Origin: Pullulanibacillus pueri
GTDB taxonomy: Bacteria > Bacillota > Bacilli > Bacillales > Sporolactobacillaceae
DNA length: 64,000 nt
Direction of reading: 5' to 3'
Assembly: GCF_014639255.1 (NCBI RefSeq)
Contig: NZ_BMFV01000017.1
Location: 1-64,000, forward strand
Part shown: in pieces, positions 45,980 through 53,996 of the stretch
Layout of the letters: each line of letters begins with the position of its first letter
Position numbering within the stretch: the first letter of the stretch is position 1
Translations under genes and position numbers: made by a program
Notes under the pieces: model-generated
The model's input: the letters and a program-made list of their open reading frames with translations, nothing else
What the model was told of the DNA's origin: nothing
Databases searched by the model: none

Positions 45980-46789
45980 TTATTCTCCGTAGTACTCAAA
46001 GTAATTTTTCTCTGTCTCATAAAGACCAATTTTATACAGATGATCGACCTTATCCTTAAGCAAGTCCCAAATGACAACCGTGACATTTTCCGATGTCGGG
46101 TTTAACGCCTTAAATTCCTCCGTATCGAGGTTTAAATGCTTGTGATCAAATTTCTTCAAAACAGCTTCCTCTACCACATTGTCAAGAGCAGCTAGATCGG
46201 CAATCATCCCCGTGATAGGATCTACCTTGCCACTAACAGTCACTTCTAAATAATAATTGTGACCATGCCCAAAGGGATTATTACACTTGCCAAATATCGC
46301 TAAATTTTCTTCCTCACTGAGTTGCTGACTATGCAAACGATGAGCTGTGCTGAAATGATATTTTCGTGTCAGTTGAACCATTTGATCTTTCTCCTTTTCT
46401 GAAAATAAAAAGTCATTCTCTCGCAATCTAATTTTATAAAGCTCACAATGAGTGAATTGTTGCTCTAGCCCCTCCCAAATATAGGACACTAAATTTTCGG
46501 TGGTGGGGATATGCGTCTCAAAGTAAGGGACTTGTTTGTTTAAAAATTTCCCATCTAAGGTTTCATTCACAAAGGATTTCATGATTTTATCAATATCGGT
46601 AATGTTGACGACAATCCCTGAATCGGCATCTAATTCACCCCTGACCATCACTTCCAATGTATAGTCATGACCATGGCCATGAAGATTACTACATGGTCCG
46701 AAGATGGCCTGATTCTTTTCTTCACTCCACGCCTCAATCCGATAAGAATGTGCAGAGGAAAACATCATTTTGCGTGATAGATAAAGCAT
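45980..46789 (-). CDS. tandem-domain 6-pyruvoyl-tetrahydropterin synthase (PTPS/QueD family)
   Basis: This 269-residue protein holds two complete PTPS domains. Domain 1 (about 1-132) has the zinc ligands His14 (SSAHSY), His39 and His41 (HGHGHDY) and Cys33 (GPCSN). Domain 2 (about 138-269) has His150 (STAHRL), His175, His177 (FGHGHNY) and Cys169 (GKCNNP), ending with the YETEKN block. Single-domain members have about 120-150 residues, so this is a fusion or duplication. Cys before the HGH motif is the PTPS-type catalytic residue. No queC or queE is nearby, so tetrahydropterin rather than queuosine synthesis is favoured. Confidence 0.85.
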   Translation of the reverse strand: MLYLSRKMMFSSAHSYRIEAWSEEKNQAIFGPCSNLHGHGHDYTLEVMVRGELDADSGIVVNITDIDKIMKSFVNETLDGKFLNKQVPYFETHIPTTENLVSYIWEGLEQQFTHCELYKIRLRENDFLFSEKEKDQMVQLTRKYHFSTAHRLHSQQLSEEENLAIFGKCNNPFGHGHNYYLEVTVSGKVDPITGMIADLAALDNVVEEAVLKKFDHKHLNLDTEEFKALNPTSENVTVVIWDLLKDKVDHLYKIGLYETEKNYFEYYGE

Positions 46790-46801
46790 ATAAGTTCCCC
46801 C

Positions 46802-47371
46802 TTAGTCCCTCTTCAAAGCATTCTCGAATTCTTCTACCCAGGCTGTATCATTTTTAAAGACACCTTTTTTAACGGTTGTTACCGTAGAGCTTCCAGGCTT
46901 CTTTACACCTCTCGCACACATACAAAGGTGTTGACCCTCAACACTGACGATCACGCCTTCTGGTTGTAAAACATTCATGACGGCATCGGCAATGTGCTGG
47001 GTCATCCGTTCTTGGACTTGTGGACGCTTAGAAACCAGTTCAACCAAACGAGCAAATTTGCTTAATCCTACAACCCTACCATTCGGAATATAGCCAATAT
47101 GCGCTTTTCCAAAGAAAGGAATGAGATGGTGTTCACAAAAAGTATAGTAAGTAATATCCTTCACAACGACTAAGCCATCATAGCTTTCCTCAAAAGTGGT
47201 GGTTAACGCTGTTTCAGGATCGACGCCAACCCCCGAAAAGACCTCATTATACATTTTGGCCACCCGTTTAGGTGTATCCAGTAATCCCTCACGATCAGGA
47301 TTTTCACCTATTAATTTAAGAATTCCACGAATATGTTCTTCAAGTTGTCCTGTCTTTATTTCTACTGTCAT
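46802..47371 (-). CDS. folE: GTP cyclohydrolase I
   Basis: This 189-residue type I GTP cyclohydrolase converts GTP to 7,8-dihydroneopterin triphosphate. It has FCEHHLIPF (zinc ligands Cys79 and His82), GLSKFARLVELVSKRPQVQE and QHLCMCARGV (third ligand Cys150). I start it at the ATG at 47371, after GAGGGGG; the frame extends 27 codons upstream into the terminator and is not used. It is the first gene after a c-di-GMP riboswitch and is followed by PTPS and SDR genes rather than folate genes. Confidence 0.95.
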   Translation of the reverse strand: MTVEIKTGQLEEHIRGILKLIGENPDREGLLDTPKRVAKMYNEVFSGVGVDPETALTTTFEESYDGLVVVKDITYYTFCEHHLIPFFGKAHIGYIPNGRVVGLSKFARLVELVSKRPQVQERMTQHIADAVMNVLQPEGVIVSVEGQHLCMCARGVKKPGSSTVTTVKKGVFKNDTAWVEEFENALKRD

Positions 47372-47405
47372 TGATTTGACCCCCTCATTTTTTCTTTTTC
47401 CATAT

Positions 47406-47434
47406 AAAAATGCCCACCAAAAAGATTGGTGGAC
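47406..47434 (-). terminator. terminator between c-di-GMP riboswitch and folE
   Basis: GTCCACCAA / TTGGTGGGC forms a 9-bp stem with one G-U, loop TCTTT, then ATTTTTAT on the minus strand, 40 bp before the folE start. It is the probable expression platform of the riboswitch. Confidence 0.82.
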
Positions 47435-47498
47435 AAAGGAAATAAAAGTCACTAGCTCATCAAAAAGCCAGTTGCACCTCTATAATGGTATCCAACCT

Positions 47499-47587
47499 TT
47501 TCGGTAACCCGGCGATCATAGCTTAAAATAAAGCCTTAGACCCGTAGCTTTGCGTCCTTACCTTTCAGTAAGTTTGCCATTATCGAA
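47499..47587 (-). promoter_or_regulatory. c-di-GMP-I (GEMM) riboswitch
   Basis: Read on the minus strand: P1 TTCGATAA / TTACCGAA, GGCAAAC, a helix CTTAC-TGAAAG-GTAAG with a GAAA-type loop, the signature GGACGCAAAGC, then CTAAG and TATG on the two sides of the third helix (the 11-nt tetraloop receptor) and CGCCGGGTTACCG. This is the complete class I c-di-GMP aptamer. It sits 130 bp upstream of folE. Confidence 0.94.
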
Positions 47588-47612
47588 GGAAATAAAATGA
47601 TCTTCTATTTAT

Positions 47613-47639
47613 ATATCGTCTTTTCTGCGCTGGAATTAA
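47613..47639 (-). promoter_or_regulatory. candidate SigD-like promoter for the c-di-GMP leader
   Basis: On the minus strand TTAA (47636-47639), 15 bases and GACGATAT (47613-47620) approximate the SigD consensus TAAA-N15-GCCGATAT with one mismatch in the -10. It lies 26 bp upstream of the aptamer. No good SigA pair is visible in the 110 bp before the aptamer. Confidence 0.4.
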
Positions 47640-47695
47640 GTAAAAACACCTATGATATTATTACCATATAAATTAATATTTTTGGAAATTATCAT

Positions 47696-48163
47696 TTAAC
47701 TATTTACGGACCTTGAAAAAACAATGAGCTCCTGTGTCAAAGCTTGTTGCAATCTTTCATCTGCAAAAAGATGAATGCCGTAAAAAAAACACCGCTTACT
47801 TTCTTGCTTTCTCCAGGCCACTTCTCCATTGATCTTATATTCACTCTCGTTTATTGAGAACCGGACCGAAACGCTGATCGTATCGTTTTCGGACATGGGT
47901 ATATCTAAATCGCTTGAAAATTTCAAGCCATGAGTGCTTAAATCAAGCAATCTCGCAGGACCCTCCGGAACGTCAATCGTTTGCCCATTCACTTCAATGA
48001 TAGAAAAATAGGCTTCTAGAGGTGGGTCGAAGGCATAGCGAAAGGCCTCTTCTCTTTTATATCTCATTAGCATTGCCCCTTCTCTGTAAAGTAAAACTTC
48101 TATCAGTGAGGGTTTTTGCCCTTCCCCACTAATGGTTAGTTGAACCAATCCGGATGTTAGCAT
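47696..48163 (-). CDS. PilZ-domain protein
   Basis: This 155-residue protein has an N-terminal YcgR-like region and a C-terminal PilZ domain (about 60-150). The DxSxxG motif is present in LLDLSTHGLKF, but the upstream arginine motif is atypical: KREEAFR has four instead of three residues between the arginines. It may therefore bind c-di-GMP weakly or not at all. It lies between the diguanylate cyclase gene and the c-di-GMP riboswitch. TAGGAG precedes the ATG. Confidence 0.8.
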   Translation of the reverse strand: MLTSGLVQLTISGEGQKPSLIEVLLYREGAMLMRYKREEAFRYAFDPPLEAYFSIIEVNGQTIDVPEGPARLLDLSTHGLKFSSDLDIPMSENDTISVSVRFSINESEYKINGEVAWRKQESKRCFFYGIHLFADERLQQALTQELIVFSRSVNS

Positions 48164-48259
48164 CCGTTACTCCTACATCAACAGCTTTGTGTCACTTCAG
48201 GCTTTGAAGTGGGCGTCTTACGGACGGTTGCACCGAGATAAAACCTCCCTATGACGTGT

Positions 48260-49969
48260 TCATCTCCCCCTTATGAACTTTTTCTTGAATTTTTTCCAGC
48301 GTGACCCTTGTTTTTTTAATTGGTAGATACAAAACATATTCCTTCCACCTGCTTTGGCTTGGTACAGGGCTTTATCCGCTTCTTCCATCAGCACTTTCTT
48401 GGATCTTGTTTCACCACGATAAAACGTTATACCAATACTTGTCGTTAGATTCAGGCGATGCTCATCAATAAGAAAAGGAATTTGCATCGTATCAATGATT
48501 GCTTGAGCAATGGCAACCGCATCTTCTTCTTTTTCTAGATCAGGCAGAACCATTTGAAACTCGTCTCCACCTAGGCGTGACACCATATCACCTTCACGAA
48601 GAGTGTTTTTGATTCGTTCTGCAAAGTGCTGAATAACTTGATCCCCTACACCATGACCGTATGTATCATTCACATCTTTAAAATGGTCACAATCAAGAAC
48701 AAAAACAGCCATTAATGTCTTGAGTCGTAGTGAGGCCTTCATCGCCGCTTGCAATTGGATATCAAATAAGCGTCGATTCGGTAAATTGGTCAATGAATCA
48801 TAATACGCCAAGTGCTTTAATTTAGATTCCTGACGTTTTTTTGCGCCAATATCTCGAGACATAAACAAAATCTGATCGACCTCTTCATTGGCATTGATGA
48901 TCGGCGTACCAATTGAATCCATCCAAATGAGCTTCCCCTTTTTATTTAACCGTCGAAATTCAATTGAACGCTTGGCCTTGGTTCTTTTAATGATCTCGAT
49001 GGTTTCTTGCACGATATTCATATCATCTGGATGAATAAAAGAGAGCGCTGATTTATTAAGGAAAAAGTCAGCTGATAAACCTAATATTTTTTCATGAGAG
49101 GGTGAGGCATATTGAATCTTGCCTTCTTTATCAATCACTCTAATAAGATCTGAAGAGTGTTCGGCAATCTGTCTAAAACGCAATTCACTCTCTTTGAAAA
49201 GCTTTTCCATGATCTTATATTGAGTAATATCCTTATACATGGCGATCCCGCCAACCATCACCCCGTTATCCATCATGGGCGAATAAGAGGCAAGAATCGA
49301 TATCATATTGCCCTCCTTCGTTATACACTCACACACTAAGTTTTTAAGGATATTTCCTTCTTTGAGTGTTTTTACGATCGTTTGGAAATCCTCTCGATTT
49401 TTTTCAGTGAAAATCGTAATATCCGGGTGCTCCATTATTTCTTCTTTTGACCACCCGAAAAGTATGCTGAACCCTGGATTCACATTTAAATAGCGACCCA
49501 TCTCATCGAAAGTAAATAAAGCATCCGCTGCATGCATAAAAATAAGTTCCAGTTCTTTCTTCGCACGCTGAAGTGCCTGCTCCTTTCTTTTATTTTCCGT
49601 AATATCACGGGTGACCACAACGATCTGCTCACACTCATTCTTCTGATTGAAGAGAGGTGTGACTTTAGACTCATACCAATGTGTGCTTCCCTCTGTAATG
49701 AAAGTGTCAATATAGGATATCGTCTTCCTTTCGTCAATGGCGTTTTGATAGTGAGCTACAATCTTTTGCGCCTTATGTTCAGGCATAATGTCATAGACAG
49801 TTTTACCGATGAAATCCTTTGGAAGACAGAGGTCACGAACGGCTGTTTCATTTGCACTGGCATAAGTAAACATGCCGTCACTTCTAATATTAACGAAAAA
49901 AATCATATCCGAAATACTATCGAAGATTACTTGTAAATGTTTATATTGTTTAATTGCTGATAAAAACAT
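48260..49969 (-). CDS. PAS-PAS-PAS-GGDEF diguanylate cyclase
   Basis: This 569-residue soluble protein has three PAS domains (about 12-125, 140-250 and 262-375) and a GGDEF domain (about 383-555). The catalytic motif GGDEF is intact at 467-471, and the inhibitory I-site RxxD (R458-D461) lies exactly five residues before it, so it should make c-di-GMP with product inhibition. The PAS domains may sense redox, ligand or light through cofactors. It starts 20 bp after the upstream GGDEF-EAL-kinase gene, preceded by GAGGTG. Confidence 0.92.
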   Translation of the reverse strand: MFLSAIKQYKHLQVIFDSISDMIFFVNIRSDGMFTYASANETAVRDLCLPKDFIGKTVYDIMPEHKAQKIVAHYQNAIDERKTISYIDTFITEGSTHWYESKVTPLFNQKNECEQIVVVTRDITENKRKEQALQRAKKELELIFMHAADALFTFDEMGRYLNVNPGFSILFGWSKEEIMEHPDITIFTEKNREDFQTIVKTLKEGNILKNLVCECITKEGNMISILASYSPMMDNGVMVGGIAMYKDITQYKIMEKLFKESELRFRQIAEHSSDLIRVIDKEGKIQYASPSHEKILGLSADFFLNKSALSFIHPDDMNIVQETIEIIKRTKAKRSIEFRRLNKKGKLIWMDSIGTPIINANEEVDQILFMSRDIGAKKRQESKLKHLAYYDSLTNLPNRRLFDIQLQAAMKASLRLKTLMAVFVLDCDHFKDVNDTYGHGVGDQVIQHFAERIKNTLREGDMVSRLGGDEFQMVLPDLEKEEDAVAIAQAIIDTMQIPFLIDEHRLNLTTSIGITFYRGETRSKKVLMEEADKALYQAKAGGRNMFCIYQLKKQGSRWKKFKKKFIRGR

Positions 49970-49988
49970 ATCAACTGCACCTCATTCA

Positions 49989-52900
49989 TCATCTTTTCGA
50001 AGGTGATGCCACTTCTGTCCCACTTTCTTTATTCTTTAGCCCGTCACCCTCTCCAGAAACAATGGGTAATAGAATTTCAACAGTCGTCCCTTCATCAAGA
50101 TTACTTTCAATATTCATTCTGCCCCGATGCTCATGCACAATTTTATGACTCATCGTCAATCCTAAGCCCGTCCCTTTTTCCCTCGTACTATAAAAAGGTA
50201 CTGCAATGCGTTCTAACCGTTCATCTGAGATTCCTGAACCTTGATCAACAAATCTAATTTTGAGAGTATTGGCTTCGGTACTCATCACTTGAATTTTAAT
50301 CATGCCACCATCTGGCATAGCTTCCAAAGCGTTCTGTAAAATATTCATAAAAACCTGTTTGATTTGATGGCTGTCACACTGAATAAACATCTGATCCGAA
50401 TTGTACTCTTGGATGATCTCGACATTTTTTAATGTGGCTTGGGAACTAAAAAGTAAAACCACACGTTGTAAAAGCGCCTGAATGTCTGTGCGTTTGATAT
50501 TGGGTACCTGTGGTTGAGCAAGAAATATAAACTCACGGATGATCTCCTCAATCCTAATAATCTCCGACAATATTAATGATGTATATTGGGTGTGCTTCTG
50601 CTCCTTGCTAAGCAGTTGAACAAAACCTTTAATGGAAGTGAGGGGATTCCGAATTTCATGGGCAACACCGGCAGCCAATTGTCCCACAACCAATAGCTTT
50701 TCTGTTCTCCTCACAAAGGCCGCTGTCTTCTTTCTATCAGTAATATCACGCGCCACCATAACAATGGCAGTGATTTCCCCATCATCTCCTAAAACTGGAT
50801 TCCACCGACAGTCGAAATACAGCCAGCCCCCCTCATATTGATATTGGAACTCATCCTGGACAGATGTCTTAGTTAGGATCATGTGATCAAATGTCTCTTG
50901 AACCCTCCTCTTGTCCTCCGAAATAATAATATCCTTAAATGACTGACCTTCAAAAGTCGTAGGTGGAAAGCCTAACACTGTCTGGTTAGATGGTGAGGCA
51001 TAGGTGACCTTTCCGTCTGGATTTAATATCAAGATAAGGTCTGAGATATTGTTCGTAATCAGTCGATTTCTAGCTTCACTTTCTCTTAAGGCTTCTTCGG
51101 CCTTCTTTCGTTCCGTAATATCAACACATGATGCAATGACCTCTACCACTTTCCCGCCCTTTATCACGGGCTGTAAAGAGGCCAAGTAGGTCACTCCATT
51201 CATTTCCGCCTCATAAGACACATTTTTTTCACCAGCCCAGGCCCGACAAAAGTAACACATTTTCCTTTCTGCTTCCTCTGAGGGCTGGAAATCGACCATT
51301 TCCTTTCCAATCACTTCCTCTTGAACAAGTCCTAATTTATTTACGAGCGTCCCCTCACAAAGGGTATAAATAAATCGATCCCCTTTTTTTATAAACTTGA
51401 ATGTCATGCCTTGTTGGAGCCTGAGCGTATCCAACAACTCCTGGCGAACCATCTCCAACTCATTTTCCATCCACTGATTATTTTGAATGCCCACGGGCAG
51501 GCCATGAATGGACACGACTTTTTCCATCTCATCGAACTGTTCTATAAACACCTTTACAGGTAGAGGCCGACTAAATAAAAAGCCTTGAGCGACATTGCAT
51601 AATTGCCGTTGGAGAAAAATCAGTTGTTCTTTCGTTTCAACCCCTTCAGCAATCACCTCTAGATTTAATTGATGGGCCATAGCAATCACCGTTTTTACAA
51701 TAGTGGCATCATTCCCATCCACAGTACAATGCCGGACAAAGGATTGATCAATTTTAAGTGTATCGATCGGCGCTTCCTTCAGATAATGAAGAGAACTAAA
51801 CCCGGTTCCAAAATCGTCTAAGCTAATTTTCACTCCGAGGCTCTTTAATTCATTGAGTACTTTTAGACAATGGTCACTATCCGCCATCATACTCTCAGTA
51901 ATTTCTAGCTCGAGATATTTCGGATCAAGTCTGGTTTCTTCTAAGATCATCCTCACCCGTTCCACTAAATTCGGTTGATACAGTTGCCTGACAGAAAGAT
52001 TGACCGAGACTTCAAAGGGCGCTATCCCCTTCTCTTGCCAAGTCCTTAGTTGCATACAAGCTGTCCGTAATACCCATTCCCCTAATGGGATGATAAGTCC
52101 CGATTCCTCAGCTATCGATATAAATTCACCTGGGGAAACCAAACCCTTCTCTGGGTGATTCCAACGTATTAATGCCTCTGCACCGACGATTTTACCTGTC
52201 GTAAGCTCTAGTTTAGGTTGATAATAAAGTTCAAATTCATCTCGGCTTATGGCTTTCCGAAGCTGGGTCTCTAATTCAAGACGCCGAAAACTTTGATCCT
52301 TTTGCTTTGAACAATAAAACTGATAGCTATTTCTCCCAGCCTTTTTCACTTGGTACATGACAGAATCTGCTTTTTTTATTAAATCATCAATCTTTTCACC
52401 ATCATTAGGATAAAGACTAATCCCCATACTCAGTGTGATGTAAAGCTCGTAATTGTCGATGTAAAAGGGTCGTGAAAATTGATGAAGAATCTCCTCAGCC
52501 ATCACGGTTGTTGCTTCTCTATCTACTCGCGGTAATGAGATTAAAAATTCATCCCCACCATGCCTTCCAACAACCGCTTGTTCTGATACACAAGTCTTTA
52601 ATCTTGTTGAAGCCGCCTTAAGCAAACGATCTCCTACCTCACGTCCAACCGCATCATTCACCCATTTAAATTTATCTAGATCAATGGAAAGAAGCGCTAC
52701 CGAGTTGACCTCATCCTCAGCTAACATCTTCACAAAATAGGTATAAAAAAACTGGCGGTTCGGTAACCCTGTTAAACTATCATGATAAGCCAGATGTTGA
52801 ATCTGATCTTCTGCCCTTTTTCTCTCTGTGATATCGGCTAGCGTTCCAATCGCTGCTCGTTTGCCTTGATACATTATATCTGACCCAAAATTTTCGACGT

Positions 52901-53414
52901 AAAGAAGAGACCGGTCCTTTTTTATCATCCGAAAGTGACGAAGGGCTTTCTTTGAAGCACCAGCGTTATCTTTTTTTTCTACCATCCATTGCTGATCCTC
53001 TGGATGAACATAATCTAAAAAGCGTGATCCAATCAATTCTTCTCTTTGATAACCGAGCATCGCCAATACTTTTCGGTTAACATACACATAGTTTTCATCT
53101 TGAATGACGTAGATCCCCATGCTCGATTGATCGATCAAGGTTCTATATTGCTCATTTTGGCGTTTTACAGATGAGCTGAAGGTCTCCCTATGCCTGTGGG
53201 ACCCAAAGAGAACAAAAATAAAAATCATAAGTCCTAATGTCACGATCCCGATACCAATGGTTAATAGTGTCAAAACGACGTTAATACTTACGATAGGGTG
53301 ATAATGATTGACCGCTAACCCACCAAGAACAAGTGCCGAATAAGCGGCACCAATAGCGATAATCATTATAGAAAAGATAAAAGAGGTATTAAATAAACTA
53401 CTGATTCTTCTCAT
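49989..53414 (-). CDS. membrane GGDEF-EAL-PAS-PAS-histidine kinase fusion
   Basis: This 1141-residue protein has two membrane helices (about 12-34 and 44-72), PAS (about 88-200), GGDEF (about 205-370, motif GGDEF intact at 286-290, no RxxD I-site), EAL (about 385-635, with EALIRW and DDFGTGFSSL intact), two further PAS domains (about 655-775 and 785-900), a HisKA domain with phospho-His in AAGVAHEIRNPLTSIKG (about 919) and an HATPase domain with QVFMNILQNALEAM, DQGSG and GTGLG. The last 350 residues look like a sporulation-type KinA-family kinase. All three activities appear intact. The ATG at 53414 follows a GTG and a GGGGTG site. Confidence 0.93.
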   Translation of the reverse strand: MRRISSLFNTSFIFSIMIIAIGAAYSALVLGGLAVNHYHPIVSINVVLTLLTIGIGIVTLGLMIFIFVLFGSHRHRETFSSSVKRQNEQYRTLIDQSSMGIYVIQDENYVYVNRKVLAMLGYQREELIGSRFLDYVHPEDQQWMVEKKDNAGASKKALRHFRMIKKDRSLLYVENFGSDIMYQGKRAAIGTLADITERKRAEDQIQHLAYHDSLTGLPNRQFFYTYFVKMLAEDEVNSVALLSIDLDKFKWVNDAVGREVGDRLLKAASTRLKTCVSEQAVVGRHGGDEFLISLPRVDREATTVMAEEILHQFSRPFYIDNYELYITLSMGISLYPNDGEKIDDLIKKADSVMYQVKKAGRNSYQFYCSKQKDQSFRRLELETQLRKAISRDEFELYYQPKLELTTGKIVGAEALIRWNHPEKGLVSPGEFISIAEESGLIIPLGEWVLRTACMQLRTWQEKGIAPFEVSVNLSVRQLYQPNLVERVRMILEETRLDPKYLELEITESMMADSDHCLKVLNELKSLGVKISLDDFGTGFSSLHYLKEAPIDTLKIDQSFVRHCTVDGNDATIVKTVIAMAHQLNLEVIAEGVETKEQLIFLQRQLCNVAQGFLFSRPLPVKVFIEQFDEMEKVVSIHGLPVGIQNNQWMENELEMVRQELLDTLRLQQGMTFKFIKKGDRFIYTLCEGTLVNKLGLVQEEVIGKEMVDFQPSEEAERKMCYFCRAWAGEKNVSYEAEMNGVTYLASLQPVIKGGKVVEVIASCVDITERKKAEEALRESEARNRLITNNISDLILILNPDGKVTYASPSNQTVLGFPPTTFEGQSFKDIIISEDKRRVQETFDHMILTKTSVQDEFQYQYEGGWLYFDCRWNPVLGDDGEITAIVMVARDITDRKKTAAFVRRTEKLLVVGQLAAGVAHEIRNPLTSIKGFVQLLSKEQKHTQYTSLILSEIIRIEEIIREFIFLAQPQVPNIKRTDIQALLQRVVLLFSSQATLKNVEIIQEYNSDQMFIQCDSHQIKQVFMNILQNALEAMPDGGMIKIQVMSTEANTLKIRFVDQGSGISDERLERIAVPFYSTREKGTGLGLTMSHKIVHEHRGRMNIESNLDEGTTVEILLPIVSGEGDGLKNKESGTEVASPSKR

Positions 53415-53598
53415 CACTAAATCACCCCGGTCAAAGATTTACAACATTATATAAATGCCTCGACTCTCTCGATTTGAAAGTCAAATAGCTCCTCTCCAAT
53501 TCCTATGCTCTTGGTGTTTAAATCCTCTTAATATGTATGCATAAAAAACCAATGAGTCGCTTGTTCCATTTCTCTATGTAGCTTCAAGGGTATCCTAA

Positions 53599-53823
53599 TT
53601 AATAACTCCCTTGAATAAGAACGTCATTTGGACAATTGTAATAATATTTCCGTATACCTTGAATCGTTATTTGTTTAAGAATTGATAATTTAACTAAATG
53701 TTGGATACATGCTTGAAGTTCTTGATCACATAGCTCCAACTTTTGTCCCAAATCTTCAAGACATAAAAAGTCAAAAGGCGCTTCTTGAAAATACCAGACA
53801 CATTTCAGTTGATACTTAACCAT
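53599..53823 (-). CDS. small winged-helix-like protein, paralogue 1
   Basis: This protein of about 74 residues (MVKYQLKCVWYFQEAPFDFL...) shows a helix-turn-helix-like pattern, LEDLGQKLELCDQELQACIQ HLVKLSIL, and ends in a short wing (RKYYYNC). It is clearly similar to the 83-residue protein at 56063-56314 (shared C-YF-E-PF/Y, -LV-LSIL-). A function as DNA- or protein-binding regulator is inferred only. A TTG nine codons upstream is an alternative start; neither has a good binding site. A terminator upstream (53951-53986) suggests separate transcription from the LuxR gene. Confidence 0.55.
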   Translation of the reverse strand: MVKYQLKCVWYFQEAPFDFLCLEDLGQKLELCDQELQACIQHLVKLSILKQITIQGIRKYYYNCPNDVLIQGSY

Positions 53824-53950
53824 ATTGATGATAGGAAACTTCACCCCCAATAGGTGTTTCTATAAGTATTGTCTCAGTATACTTCCTAAAGGAGTATCCC
53901 CAACCGCTCCTATTTTCGCCCCAAACCAATATAGGATGATCTTCCTATTA

Positions 53951-53986
53951 AAAAAGACCCCCTTCACCCGATGGCAAAGAAAGGTC
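53951..53986 (-). terminator. terminator of the GAF/LuxR gene
   Basis: GGACCTTT and AAGGGGGTC pair (with G-U pairs) around a loop, followed by six T on the minus strand, immediately after the LuxR-type stop codon. Confidence 0.65.
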
Positions 53987-53996
53987 CTATTTACAA

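Noticed and set aside
47372..47452. N-terminal extension of FolE by 27 residues
   Set aside because: It would translate the riboswitch terminator; the ATG at 47371 has GAGGGGG and gives the normal family length.
48180..48250. c-di-GMP-II riboswitch before the PilZ gene
   Set aside because: Only the GTGCAACCG-like strand is present; the GGGCAC and AUGAUGAAU parts of the aptamer are missing. It is kept only as a low-interest finding.
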